Below, piece by piece: positions 1 through 8,539 of a stretch of 64,000 nt of DNA. A model generated the notes under the pieces. The model saw only the letters and a list, made by a program, of their open reading frames with translations. It did not search any database and was not told where the DNA came from. A program made the position numbers and the translations under genes. Numbering within the stretch: the first letter of the stretch is position 1; each line of letters opens with the position of its first letter. Source of the DNA: Pseudomonas quebecensis (GTDB lineage: Bacteria; Pseudomonadota; Gammaproteobacteria; Pseudomonadales; Pseudomonadaceae). The stretch spans positions 5,393,001 through 5,457,000 of the forward strand of contig NZ_CP112866.1 of assembly GCF_026410085.1 (NCBI RefSeq), written 5' to 3'.

Positions 1-355
1 GCGTTCCGGCGAGCCGGTGGCGGACGCCGCCGAAGCGGCGGCGCAATGGGGTGTACAGGTGCTGCTGTTCAACTGCAGCCAGCCTGAAGTGATTGGCGCG
101 GCGATCGATGCGGCTCGCCAGACCTTCGAACGCCTGGGCGTGCAGATCCAGATCGGCGCCTATGCCAATGCCTTCCCGCCGCAACCCAAGGAAGCCACGG
201 CCAACGACGGCCTGGACCCGCTGCGCGACGACCTCGACCCGCCGGGCTACCTGCAGTGGGCGGCCGACTGGCAAGCGCGTGGCGCCAGCCATCTGGGCGG
301 CTGCTGCGGGATCGGGCCGGAGCATATTGCGGTGCTGGCGCAGAAGCTGAACTGA
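1..355 (+). CDS. Homocysteine S-methyltransferase family protein (3' part only)
   Basis: This is the C-terminal ~118 residues of a gene that starts before the window; the frame is open from base 2. The two zinc-ligand regions expected of the Pfam S-methyl_trans family are visible: an FNCS segment early in the fragment and a GGCCGIGPEHI motif just before the stop. Family members transfer a methyl group to homocysteine from S-methylmethionine or a similar donor, giving methionine. The GTG at base 17 is an internal valine, not a start. Which donor this member uses cannot be told from the tail alone. Confidence 0.85.
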   Translation, partial: RSGEPVADAAEAAAQWGVQVLLFNCSQPEVIGAAIDAARQTFERLGVQIQIGAYANAFPPQPKEATANDGLDPLRDDLDPPGYLQWAADWQARGASHLGGCCGIGPEHIAVLAQKLN

Positions 356-358
356 CGC

Positions 359-1036
359 TTAAAGGGCCTGGCGGCACTCCGCCAGGCCCTTGAGCTGCCC
401 GGAAGCCGTCTGATTCGCCTGGGATAACCATTGCTCAAAAGCCGCCCCCACCACCGGCCATTCCCCATCCAAAATCGAATACCACGCCGTATCCCGGTTC
501 TGCCCCTTGACCACCATATGCTGGCGGAACACCCCTTCAAAACTGAACCCCAGGCGCTCGGCCGCGTATTTGGAACGGGCATTGCCGTTGTTGCACTTCC
601 ATTCCAGGCGGCGATAACCCTGCTCGAACGCGTATTTGGCCAGCAGGTACACCGCCTCGGTGCTTTTCGGCGAACGCTGCATCGGTGCGCCGAAGGTGAC
701 GTGGCCGATTTCGATGCGGCCCTGGGCCGGCACGATCGACATCAGGCTGAGGATGCCTTGTACATCGCCGCTGACACGGTCGATCACGCTGAAAAAATAC
801 GGGTCGCTGTTGGCCGCATGATTGTTCAGCCAGGCATCGAAGGCCGCGCGCTCGGCAAACGGACCATAGGGCAAGTAATCCCACAGCTTGGGGTCGGCGC
901 CGGGGCCTTCCAGAGCTTGCCAGAGTTGATCGGCGTGGCGTGCGGGGTCGAGTTTTTCCAGGCGGATAAAGCGCCCTTCGAGCAGTTGAGCCGAGGGCGC
1001 CGGAGCACCTTTCCAGTCGGCGAGGGAAGTGGACAT
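359..1036 (-). CDS. GNAT family N-acetyltransferase (RimJ/RimL type)
   Basis: A 225-aa protein with the layout of RimJ/RimL-like acetyltransferases: an N-terminal GRFIRLEKL strand, then IGHVTFGAPMQRSPKSTEA and a YAFEQGYRRLEWKC segment that would form the acetyl-CoA pocket, followed by NGNARSKYAAERLGFSFEG. Such enzymes acetylate amino groups of proteins or small molecules in the cytoplasm; the substrate is not evident. The ATG at 1036 is chosen because an AGGAG lies just upstream and the family fold starts there; the open frame runs 21 codons further. It is probably the last gene of a minus-strand operon with the next GNAT gene, 10 bp upstream. Confidence 0.85.
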   Translation of the reverse strand: MSTSLADWKGAPAPSAQLLEGRFIRLEKLDPARHADQLWQALEGPGADPKLWDYLPYGPFAERAAFDAWLNNHAANSDPYFFSVIDRVSGDVQGILSLMSIVPAQGRIEIGHVTFGAPMQRSPKSTEAVYLLAKYAFEQGYRRLEWKCNNGNARSKYAAERLGFSFEGVFRQHMVVKGQNRDTAWYSILDGEWPVVGAAFEQWLSQANQTASGQLKGLAECRQAL

Positions 1037-1046
1037 GCTGCGCTCC

Positions 1047-1493
1047 TTAAAGACCTTTGCGAAATTGAATGAAACCCGGGCGCTCGGCGATCCGCTCATA
1101 CAGCTGGATCGCGGTGGCGTTGGTCTCGTGGGTCAGCCAGTGCACCTTGCAGCAACCGTCGGCCTTGGCGGTGGCGTAGACGAATTCGATCAGTTTGCGA
1201 CCGACACCGGTGCCGCGCTGGGACGGGTCCACCAACAGGTCCTGCAGGTAGCAGGAGTTCTCGATGCTCCAGTTGGAGCGGTGGTAGATGAAGTTGACCA
1301 TACCCACCGCCTTGCCGTCCTGCCAGGCCAGCGCCGAATGAGTCGGTTCGCTGGGGTCGATCAAACGCTGCCAGGTACTGTGGCTCACCGCGTCCGGCAG
1401 TTCGGTGTTGTAGAACTGCAAATACGCCTGCCACAACGGCAACCACGCAGCGTGGTCGACGGCGGTGACGGGGCGGATATCGATAGGACTCAT
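1047..1493 (-). CDS. GNAT family N-acetyltransferase
   Basis: A 148-aa single-domain GNAT. The acetyl-CoA binding loop is visible as DPSQRGTGVGRKLIEFVY, an R/Q-x-x-G-x-G/A signature, preceded by the usual beta strand (CYLQDLLVD) and followed by HWLTHETNATAIQLYERIAERPGFIQF. The ATG at 1493 overlaps the stop of the upstream paiB-like gene by 4 bp (ATGA), so translation is probably coupled. The substrate is unknown. Together with the following GNAT and the PaiB-like gene it forms a three-gene unit divergent from a MocR regulator, which is the likeliest controller. Confidence 0.88.
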   Translation of the reverse strand: MSPIDIRPVTAVDHAAWLPLWQAYLQFYNTELPDAVSHSTWQRLIDPSEPTHSALAWQDGKAVGMVNFIYHRSNWSIENSCYLQDLLVDPSQRGTGVGRKLIEFVYATAKADGCCKVHWLTHETNATAIQLYERIAERPGFIQFRKGL

Positions 1494-2128
1494 TCTGTGG
1501 CTCCTTTGGGAATAAATCGGGCGAGGGTCTGGTCGCGCACGTCGCTGCTGGCGGCCAGGCCGTCGCGCACACCGGCGATATCCGCCGAGCTGCGGTTCTG
1601 GCTGAGTTTGCGTTTGCCGATCAGGCGCTCGATGGGCAGCGAGAAACCGACGATGGCCTTGAGCATGCCGTCGATGTAGTCGGCCGGGGCATCGCTGACG
1701 GCCCATGGTTGGGCGCGACGGCTTTCGTGGCGGTCAGTCAACGCACTGACCACCGCCAGCAAGCGCTCGGCATCGGTGAACACCTCGGCCTTGCCGTAGG
1801 CATGTACCGCCAGGTAATTCCAGGTGGGCACCACTTTGCCGTGCTCGGCCTTGGTCGGGTAGAACGATGGACTGATGTAGGCGTCGGCGCCGGCAAAAAT
1901 CACCAGGGCTTCGCTGCCGTTTTGCAGGTCGCGCCACTGTGGGTTGGCCTTGGCCATGTGCCCGTACAACGTGCCGTTCGAGCCTTCATCAGGGTTGAGC
2001 AGCAGCGGCAGGTGGCTGGCTTGCAGGCCGTCGTCGCCCAGGGTCACCAGTTGCGCCAGGCGCGTGTGCTGGATCAGTTGCTGGATTTCGGGCAAGTCAT
2101 CGAGGGCAAAGGCGCGCGGTGTGTACAT
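1490..2128 (-). CDS. PaiB-like FMN-binding negative transcriptional regulator family protein
   Basis: A 212-aa protein matching the PaiB / FMN_bind_2 family, a split-barrel fold related to pyridoxamine-phosphate oxidase. Recognisable segments are MYTPRAFALDD at the start, LPLLLNP, GTLYGHMAKANPQW, FAGADAYISPSFYP, KVVPTWNY and ESRRAQPWAVSDAP. In Bacillus, paiB is named as a repressor partner of the acetyltransferase paiA; in most proteobacteria the role is undefined, and heme or flavin binding is possible. Pairing with a GNAT gene (4-bp overlap) parallels the paiA-paiB pair. The start at 2128 sets the usual family length; a longer open frame to 2479 lies inside the divergent MocR gene and is rejected. 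Confidence 0.88.
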   Translation of the reverse strand: MYTPRAFALDDLPEIQQLIQHTRLAQLVTLGDDGLQASHLPLLLNPDEGSNGTLYGHMAKANPQWRDLQNGSEALVIFAGADAYISPSFYPTKAEHGKVVPTWNYLAVHAYGKAEVFTDAERLLAVVSALTDRHESRRAQPWAVSDAPADYIDGMLKAIVGFSLPIERLIGKRKLSQNRSSADIAGVRDGLAASSDVRDQTLARFIPKGATE

Positions 2129-2215
2129 GATTATTTTCCTTGGCGAATGGCGCCATCCTAGGCAGGCTAATGGTCTGTGGTAAGAGCCATCCAGGGTCAA
2201 TTTCATAGGTCCAAT

Positions 2216-3754
2216 ATGCCGCCTGCGTCGCCGCCGTTGTCCTTCAACCCCGCCGGTATTGAGTTGGACCCTCGCCAGGGCCTGACACGCCAGCTCTACG
2301 ACGCCCTGCGCCAACGTGTGCTGGACGGACGCCTGGTGAGTGGCACGCGCCTGCCCGCCAGCCGCGACCTGGCGGCGGCCTTGTCGATTTCCCGCAACAG
2401 CGTGGTGCGGGCCTACGATCAGTTGTACGCCGAAGGCTTTATCGAAGCGCGCGTCGGAGACGGCACCTATGTCGCCCAATTACCGACGGTGAAAAAACTA
2501 TCCACAAAACCATCCACAGGGTTATCACCAGGCTTATCCCCAGCTTTATCCACAAATTGCGGAAATTCATCGGTTAATTCGAGCCTGAAAGTTATCCACA
2601 GCGCGGCGCTGGAGCGTTTGGAAACCCACCATTTGTCTCAACCGCCGGTGGGGCCGCCCAAGGCCTTTCGTGTCGGCGTGCCGGCCTTCGATCTGTTTCC
2701 GTTTGAGGTTTGGGCCAAGCTCAACGGGGCTTTCTGGCGCAGGCCCGACCTGGAGCAGCTGTGCTACGGCGACCCTGCCGGAGACGCTCGCCTGCGTGGG
2801 TTGATCGCCGCCTATCTGCGCAGTTCACGCGGCATGCAATGCACCGCTGAACAAATTGTGATCACCAGCGGCGCGCAACAGGCAATCAGCCTTTGTGCAC
2901 AGTTGCTGGTGGCGCCCGGCGACGGCGTGGCGGTGGAAAACCCGGGCTACCGCGCCGCCGGGCATGCGTTCGCCCTGGCCGGTGCGTGCCTGCATGGCGT
3001 CCCGGTTGATGAGGAGGGGATCGACTGTGGCGTGCTCAACACCCTGGCCGATTGCCGCTTGGCCTACGTTACGCCGTCGCACCAATACCCGTTGGGCGTG
3101 GTGATGAGCCTGGCGCGCCGCCTGGAGCTGCTGGCCTGGGCCGAACGCACCGGCGGCTGGATCATCGAAGACGACTACGATGGCGAGTACCGCTACAGCG
3201 GCGCACCGCTGTCGCCCCTGGCCGCGCTGGACCGCAGCGGGCGCGTGTTGTACGTGGGCACCTTCGGTAAAGTGGCGTTCCCGGCGCTGCGCCTGGGCTA
3301 CCTGGTGCTGCCGCCAGGCCTGGTAGAGGCCTTTTCCCGGCGTCGCGCCGTGGACATGCGCCACTCGGAAGTCAGCACGCAGGCGGTGATGGCCGAGTTC
3401 ATGGCGGCCGGGCACTTCCAGCGCCATATTCGACGTATGCGGCGTGCGGCATTGAGTCGGCGCAATGCGTTGCTCGCCGGTTGGCCGCGCGGGTTGCCCG
3501 GCGTCGGCCAATTGCCCGGCGTCGCCGCAGGGCTGCACATCACCGTGCGTGTCGACAACCTTGCCCGCGAGCAGCAATTGCTTGCACAGGCCCATGCCGT
3601 GGGCGTTGAGATCAATGGCTTGAGCAATTACTGGCTGGCACCCTCCACGCTGGCGCCGGACCAGGGCGCCGGCCTGGTGCTGGGCTTTGCCGCAGTGCCA
3701 GAGCCCGCTATCGCGCAGGCGCTGGAACGTTTACGCGAGGCCTGGCGGTGTTGA
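2216..3754 (+). CDS. MocR-type transcriptional regulator (GntR winged helix + aminotransferase-like domain)
   Basis: A 512-aa fusion. Residues about 15-85 form a GntR winged helix (LYDALRQRVLDG, GTRLPASRDLAAALSISRNSVVRAY). Residues about 150-510 are a fold-type-I aminotransferase domain with the PLP-binding lysine at about residue 352 (GTFGKVAFPALRLGY) and the IIEDDYDGEY motif. MocR proteins sense PLP or an aldimine and usually act on the divergently placed genes, here the paiB-GNAT-GNAT unit. The ATG at 2216 is taken because the family N-terminus starts there; upstream residues are not conserved-looking. The interdomain linker (residues 95-114) is a five-fold repeat of four residues, coded by DNA resembling a row of DnaA boxes. 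Confidence 0.9.
   Translation: MPPASPPLSFNPAGIELDPRQGLTRQLYDALRQRVLDGRLVSGTRLPASRDLAAALSISRNSVVRAYDQLYAEGFIEARVGDGTYVAQLPTVKKLSTKPSTGLSPGLSPALSTNCGNSSVNSSLKVIHSAALERLETHHLSQPPVGPPKAFRVGVPAFDLFPFEVWAKLNGAFWRRPDLEQLCYGDPAGDARLRGLIAAYLRSSRGMQCTAEQIVITSGAQQAISLCAQLLVAPGDGVAVENPGYRAAGHAFALAGACLHGVPVDEEGIDCGVLNTLADCRLAYVTPSHQYPLGVVMSLARRLELLAWAERTGGWIIEDDYDGEYRYSGAPLSPLAALDRSGRVLYVGTFGKVAFPALRLGYLVLPPGLVEAFSRRRAVDMRHSEVSTQAVMAEFMAAGHFQRHIRRMRRAALSRRNALLAGWPRGLPGVGQLPGVAAGLHITVRVDNLAREQQLLAQAHAVGVEINGLSNYWLAPSTLAPDQGAGLVLGFAAVPEPAIAQALERLREAWRC
2498..2600 (+). repeat. 12-bp tandem repeat array with DnaA-box-like 9-mers, inside the MocR gene
   Basis: Five 9-mers start exactly every 12 bp: CTATCCACA (2498), CCATCCACA (2510), TTATCACCA (2522), TTATCCCCA (2534) and TTATCCACA (2546). 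A sixth, TTATCCACA, follows at 2592 in another reading frame. The copies at 2546 and 2592 are identical to the consensus DnaA box. All six point the same way. The tandem part encodes the four-residue linker repeat of the MocR protein and uses the TTA leucine codon three times, which is rare in such GC-rich genomes. Confidence 0.75.
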
Positions 3755-3761
3755 TCGGCAC

Positions 3762-6700
3762 CTACGATTTTGATGCGCCAGGCGCAGCCGCCGGCTTCAA
3801 CTGGGGAAAAAACAGCGAACCGGCCAGCGCCGGGCTGATCTCGCTGCGATAAATCGCGATCTGGTCGCGGGCACTGACGTCCTTGCGTTCTACGGCGCCG
3901 CCAAGCTTCTGCTGTTCGCGGGTTTTGAGGTGCGCGGCGCCGAACGCTTCATCGGCGGCCTGGGGCGATGGGTAGTGAAAGTGCGCGTACCACAGCACGG
4001 CATTGTCCTTGGTGCCGCGAATCTCGTACTCGTCTAGGTAGTCCTTGCCGGGGCCTTTGAGGCGTCGCCGGGTGACGGTTTTTCTGATTGCCACTTGCCC
4101 CTCGTGATGCAGCCATTCCAGGCGGGCCGCGGTGGGCGGTTGCTGCTTGGTCATGTTGATTCGGGTGTCGGTACCTAACGCGAAGAGCCGCGTCGCATGA
4201 TCGGCCAGGGCTTTTCTGAGGATGACCGCGGACGGGCGATCGCTCTCGATCAGATTGCGTTGGGTCAGCGCTTCCTCGATCTGATCGGCGGCCATTTCCA
4301 GGCGCATCGCGTATTGGTGGAACATCTCTTCTATTTCCACCGGAATGCACCCGGCCTTGCGCGAATGGTTGAGGATGCGCCGGGATTCGGCAGGCTCCGC
4401 ATCCAGCAGGTCTTGTGCGCTGTTGAGGCTGGTGTCCAGGTCGATCGACTCGGGTTTCGGGGGGCGCGAGGCCGACGGTTCATGTTCCAGCCAGACGCCT
4501 GGGGTTTTCTCGTGGAAGGTGGCGATGACCTTGCCGGTCAGCGGTGCCTTGATGTCCACCAGATGGCTGTCGGCTTCGCGCGGTTCGCCCACGATCACGC
4601 CTTTGTAGCGGGTCTTGATGACTTTGCGTTGGGGCGTCGTCGGTGATCTGGATGGCCCGGGCTTGGGCTCCATGGCGCGGCGTTCGCGCAGCAGCCTGAC
4701 CAAGTCCTGCGTGGCCTGTTGCTGAAAGTCATTGATGTAGCCGCGCAGCGTCTCCAAGGGCTCGCGCAGCAGGTGTTGCGGTGCGTCGGCATGCAGGTCG
4801 AGCAGGCGCTGGTCGCCGAGGGCGAATTGCTCAACCATGCTGTTGAGCACTTCGATGCGTTGATCCAGGGGCACGCCGCCGACTTTGCCGAGCAGCTCGA
4901 TGAAGCTTTGGATGCTGATATCCAGGTCATCGATGATGCGGTTGAGCCGCTGCCGCGTTTCGGTTGTGTCCTCGGTAAGAGCGACGCACAGGAAACGCGC
5001 GACGGTGATTTGCAGCGCCTTGAGGTCGATCACCTGGATGTTGGGCACGCGTTGCCGGGTGCGCTGGATGACGTCGGCACCCGCTACACCCAGTTCTCCC
5101 AACTCCCGATAGCGCGAGTCGACGTATTCCATGCGCCGGATCATGTCCACATTTACGCTCGACATCGCCTGCGCCTGGTCCACCTGCTGCTGCGTTGTGA
5201 CAGTCGCCGAAGGGTCGAGCACGTTCATGGTGGTTTCCATCGTGTCGCGAAAAGGGCCGACACGCTCTTCGATCACCGAGCGCGTGAGGATCAGCTGTTT
5301 GTTCAAGTAGCCGCTCATCAGGCTCTGGTAATTGGGCACGGTGTCGATGATGCTCAAGGCCCTGAGCTGACGGATGGGGGTGTCGTAGGCACCTACCCGC
5401 TCATCCGCCTGGCTGATGAACGCCTCGCGACGCTGGGCCGTGGACGGCCCCGGCTCCGAGCCGATGGCCACCTGCGCTTCGTACAGTTGCGATTGGGTGC
5501 GTTCATCATTTTCGCTAAAGGCAATGAGGTCCTTGCGCAGGCTCTCGATGCGCGAGGGCTTCTGCTCCTGAGCGGTCCGGCGACGGTTTCTGAAGCCACC
5601 GCCACGCAGGCGCAGGCGAGAATCGATGAACCACTGCCCGGCGCGGTTATTCACCAGCAGCGGGCCGGTGCGGGTTGGCTCCCTGGGATCGACGACCATC
5701 ACGTTGTCATTGGCATCCAGCGTGACTTCGAACCAGCGCTGGGCCACCGGCGCATACCATTTTTCACTCAATGGGTAGAGGTACAGGTGGGTGCCGGCGC
5801 TGGTGTTTTGCTCGCCCAGCCCCTCGGGTTTGGGCACGGCGAAGCTGCTCAGCAGTGTGGCCAGGCGTGTCGGCGTACTGTGCAGCGGGCCGCTGACATT
5901 CAGAGGGCCTTGATGCGAGGGTGGCAATTGGCTGTCGGGAACGTCCGACTGGCGCTTCACAGGGACCTTTGCCGGTGCCTTTACCGGGGGCTTTTCGGTC
6001 TCCTCCAGCACCTCCATGCGCTCTGCGGCCAGAGGCTTGAGGGGTTCGTCCAGTGCCTGGGAGGGAGGATGGCGCAGCGTGATATGCAGCGTCAGCGCCA
6101 TCCCCACATTGAGCAACATGTCCACCAGCGCGGTCCACGGGGCCTGCGCCTGCGGCGTGTCGACGACCCGTTCGGCCTGCTCCAGGTCGTCCATGATTTG
6201 CCAGATCCAGGCGGCGATGCCGAGGGTACGACCCAGGAACGGCAAGACGGCGGTCAACAGCTGCCAACCCGTGCGGCGAAACGTGTCCCAGCGTTTCTTC
6301 ACATTGGATACCGATTGCCGAGTCGCCAGCTCAACCATCGCCTTGGCATTGGCGCTGAACAGCGTGTCCAGCGCGTCATCGCCCAGGGTTGCGTTGCTCA
6401 AGTCGATCGGCCCGCTCATCTGCAGCACGGTTGCCGGCTCGACCAGCAGGCGCGCGGCCGTCCAGGGTGACGGCAGAGTGTCGGGAAATACGTATTGCGT
6501 GTAGTTGAAATGCACCTCCTCAGGCAACCAGGCCAGCACCGACTCACGCAGCGCCGGGTCTTGCTTGATGGCGTACAGGAGGTTCTGGCGCGAGGGAAAC
6601 TGCAGCAGCATCGGCTCCAGCAATGGGCGATACAGGATACACGGGCCGGCGCCAGGGTCCTTCGGCTCGATCACGTACATGTTGGCGACGATGTCGTGAC

Positions 6701-7898
6701 CGTTGCCAGGGCGCAGCCTGGGAGCAAAGGCCAGGCGACGAATCACAGCCGGCTGCGCATCTACGTTGCGTTCGTGCGCCTCGGTTTGCATCACGGCGGC
6801 AACGTAGCGGAAGCCACGTTCATCCAGGCCATTTCGCCGCTGCAATTTCAACTGCAGGGCCAGCAACGGTAGTTGTACGCGTAAATGCGCGGTGTAGAGG
6901 CGTGAGCGTTGCGCCGATTGCTGCGGGTCATCGAGCAGTTTTTGCTTGATCAGCGCCGGGTAGGTCGCGCCGATATCAAGCCCCTCGATCACCTCCTTGA
7001 GGTAGTCATAGGACAGCCATTGCGGGGCGTCGCCGCCGTTGTAGGTCACGCTGACGACACCGATGGGCAGGCCGGTGAGGTTCTCCAGCGCCAGGTCGAT
7101 CAGGTTACGCCGAGTGATGTCTTGCGCGCCGGGGATCGGGAAGGAACCCCAGATCACCGGCGAGCGAATTTCAATCTGCACCTTGTCCAGGTTCAGGGGC
7201 GCGTCCTGAGCACGGGCGTTGATGCGGCTCTGCAACTGTTCGCGGGCATAGTCGCGGATCGGCGCGATACCGTCGTTGAAGGCGCGTCCGTGCCAGTGGG
7301 CGTTGAGCTCGGCGAGGTCGATCATCAAGCGGCTGTAGGCTGCCATGTCCGCGTCCGAGGCGGCCGTCAGCCAGTCGGGTAAATGCTGGTGGATGTCGAA
7401 GATCCGCGAGAGATGCTCATCGCTCAGATCCTCAAGGCTGGGCATGATTCGGGAGACGGCCGAATGGCGCAGTGGCAACTCGGTTTGGTCCTGCGCAACG
7501 TTATCGCCCATCAGGCCGATGGCCTCGACCTGCAGGCCGATCAGTGTGCAGGCCAGGCTTTCGAAATAGTTGCCGTGGGGTTCATACAATCGCCACTGGA
7601 TCTCGGCACCGGCGTACAGAGGGTCGAGCGTGCCCGGTAATATCTTCCCCAACTCGTCCAGTGAGTCATAGCGGCTGTAACCGTCCGTGAGCGAGAACGT
7701 GAGGATGGCCTGGCGCTCCTGGAGTGTGCCGATCAGCACGGCAATACCCAACAACCCCACGTGCGCGTGGCGGTCGGGCAACACTACATCGACGTCGATC
7801 AGGCACGCGCGAAGGTTGTAGGGGGCATCGGAGGCTCGGTTGGCACGGTCGGGTGCGTGGTACAGCAGGCGGGCCATCTTGCATTCGTCCTCATCCAA
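3762..7898 (-). CDS. C-terminal fragment of the frameshifted dermonecrotic-toxin-like protein
   Basis: This is the 1378-codon open part of the frameshifted copy. It contains a central hydrophobic pair of segments (LLTAVLPFLGRTLGIAAWIW and a VDMLLNVGMALTLHI helix about 25 residues later) that could insert in a membrane. A basic DSRLRLRGGGFRNRRR motif, long coiled-coil-like helical stretches and a conserved tail (RRRLKGPGKDYLDEYEI, VLWYAHFHY, YRSEISPALAGSLFF) follow. The same landmarks occur in the same order in the intact paralogue. The first codon, ATG at 7898, has no clear ribosome binding site, so independent translation is doubtful. The enzymatic activity is unknown; the dermonecrotic label is a family name only. 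Confidence 0.7.
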   Translation of the reverse strand: MDEDECKMARLLYHAPDRANRASDAPYNLRACLIDVDVVLPDRHAHVGLLGIAVLIGTLQERQAILTFSLTDGYSRYDSLDELGKILPGTLDPLYAGAEIQWRLYEPHGNYFESLACTLIGLQVEAIGLMGDNVAQDQTELPLRHSAVSRIMPSLEDLSDEHLSRIFDIHQHLPDWLTAASDADMAAYSRLMIDLAELNAHWHGRAFNDGIAPIRDYAREQLQSRINARAQDAPLNLDKVQIEIRSPVIWGSFPIPGAQDITRRNLIDLALENLTGLPIGVVSVTYNGGDAPQWLSYDYLKEVIEGLDIGATYPALIKQKLLDDPQQSAQRSRLYTAHLRVQLPLLALQLKLQRRNGLDERGFRYVAAVMQTEAHERNVDAQPAVIRRLAFAPRLRPGNGHDIVANMYVIEPKDPGAGPCILYRPLLEPMLLQFPSRQNLLYAIKQDPALRESVLAWLPEEVHFNYTQYVFPDTLPSPWTAARLLVEPATVLQMSGPIDLSNATLGDDALDTLFSANAKAMVELATRQSVSNVKKRWDTFRRTGWQLLTAVLPFLGRTLGIAAWIWQIMDDLEQAERVVDTPQAQAPWTALVDMLLNVGMALTLHITLRHPPSQALDEPLKPLAAERMEVLEETEKPPVKAPAKVPVKRQSDVPDSQLPPSHQGPLNVSGPLHSTPTRLATLLSSFAVPKPEGLGEQNTSAGTHLYLYPLSEKWYAPVAQRWFEVTLDANDNVMVVDPREPTRTGPLLVNNRAGQWFIDSRLRLRGGGFRNRRRTAQEQKPSRIESLRKDLIAFSENDERTQSQLYEAQVAIGSEPGPSTAQRREAFISQADERVGAYDTPIRQLRALSIIDTVPNYQSLMSGYLNKQLILTRSVIEERVGPFRDTMETTMNVLDPSATVTTQQQVDQAQAMSSVNVDMIRRMEYVDSRYRELGELGVAGADVIQRTRQRVPNIQVIDLKALQITVARFLCVALTEDTTETRQRLNRIIDDLDISIQSFIELLGKVGGVPLDQRIEVLNSMVEQFALGDQRLLDLHADAPQHLLREPLETLRGYINDFQQQATQDLVRLLRERRAMEPKPGPSRSPTTPQRKVIKTRYKGVIVGEPREADSHLVDIKAPLTGKVIATFHEKTPGVWLEHEPSASRPPKPESIDLDTSLNSAQDLLDAEPAESRRILNHSRKAGCIPVEIEEMFHQYAMRLEMAADQIEEALTQRNLIESDRPSAVILRKALADHATRLFALGTDTRINMTKQQPPTAARLEWLHHEGQVAIRKTVTRRRLKGPGKDYLDEYEIRGTKDNAVLWYAHFHYPSPQAADEAFGAAHLKTREQQKLGGAVERKDVSARDQIAIYRSEISPALAGSLFFPQLKPAAAPGASKS

Positions 7899-8416
7899 CC
7901 TTCAGCGGTGGTGACATTCCATGCTTTGCCCAGGGCGTTAGCGAATACTTTCCAGCGCACCCCTGCGCTGTTGTAGGACGTATTCCAGTAATTCAACTGC
8001 TGCTCCTGGAACGCGACGTACAGCAGCGTCGACAGCTCGTTCATCAGGCGCGCGATGGCGTCGATGGCAACCGGCAAATGCACCGGCGACCGGACGTTGG
8101 GTTGCAGGGTCAGGTAATGCTCGCCCTCGATGTAGACCAGCGGCTTGGGCATGAGCGCCTGGCGCGCGAGGATACTGGTGAGGGATTCGACCTGCGGCTC
8201 GCCGCGTTCAAGCGCCTGCTCTGTCACTTGCCAGCGCGGAGTGACCAGCATGCAGAAATCCGGATTGAGATTGAGCGTGGGGTACAGTTCTGCGAGGGCT
8301 TCGCGCAGCAGGTTGGAAGCCACTTCCCGGCTGGAGGGGCCGGTGGTCAGCTGGGTGAGCAGCCCGTAGCCGGGGGCGGTTGGCGTGGGGGTGGATTGAG
8401 TAGAGTCGTTGGGCAT
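7799..8416 (-). CDS. N-terminal fragment of the frameshifted dermonecrotic-toxin-like protein
   Basis: A 205-codon frame starting at 8416 with the native N-terminus of the copy. Residues 15-174 match the first domain of the intact paralogue (LLREALAELYPTLNLNPD against LLRQALNELYPYLNIDPD; VYIEGEHYLTLQP against LCIEGEHFLTRQP). After Trp174 the frame is out of register; the last ~31 residues are rich in Pro and Thr and match nothing in the paralogue, so they are a frameshift tail. An AGGAGCT precedes the ATG at a good distance. If expressed it would yield only a truncated N-domain. Confidence 0.7.
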   Translation of the reverse strand: MPNDSTQSTPTPTAPGYGLLTQLTTGPSSREVASNLLREALAELYPTLNLNPDFCMLVTPRWQVTEQALERGEPQVESLTSILARQALMPKPLVYIEGEHYLTLQPNVRSPVHLPVAIDAIARLMNELSTLLYVAFQEQQLNYWNTSYNSAGVRWKVFANALGKAWNVTTAEGWMRTNARWPACCTTHPTVPTEPPMPPTTFARA

Positions 8417-8539
8417 GTCAGCTCCTTGGTGATCACAGGCAGTGGACCTGCAAACTAACCACTCAAGGAACGCCGCGGAGGTAGATAAGTAGGCGGCCCG
8501 GCTTCCACTCGGGATTGCTGAACCGCCCTGGCCGTTCGA

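Larger units (their letters stand above)
3762..8416 (-). pseudogene. Dermonecrotic-toxin-like (DUF6543-type) giant protein, frameshifted copy
   Basis: Read as one gene, this is a diverged tandem paralogue of the intact 1529-aa gene immediately upstream. It starts at 8416, runs 174 codons to TGG at 7895-7897, then continues one frame over to the stop at 3762. Adding one G in the TGG-ATG junction would give TGG-GAT-GAG and restore a continuous protein of about 1551 aa that lines up with the upstream paralogue across the junction (paralogue VEEWDETDRAMAHRLY; here AEGW then DEDECKMARLLY). The shift is a single-base deletion or a sequencing error. No slippery heptamer of the usual X-XXY-YYZ form is present, so programmed frameshifting looks unlikely. 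Confidence 0.8.

Noticed and set aside
2498..2554. CRISPR-like array in the MocR gene
   Set aside because: The period is 12 bp with no unique spacers, and it is in frame within a protein linker.
4719..6470. Plus-strand 583-codon frame opposite the frameshifted toxin-like gene
   Set aside because: Antisense shadow; the minus strand shows paralogue similarity over the same span.
7799..7898. Programmed -1 frameshift between the two fragments of the giant toxin-like gene
   Set aside because: A -1 slip at TGG-ATG would restore the frame, but there is no slippery heptamer, and a simple one-base loss explains the data.
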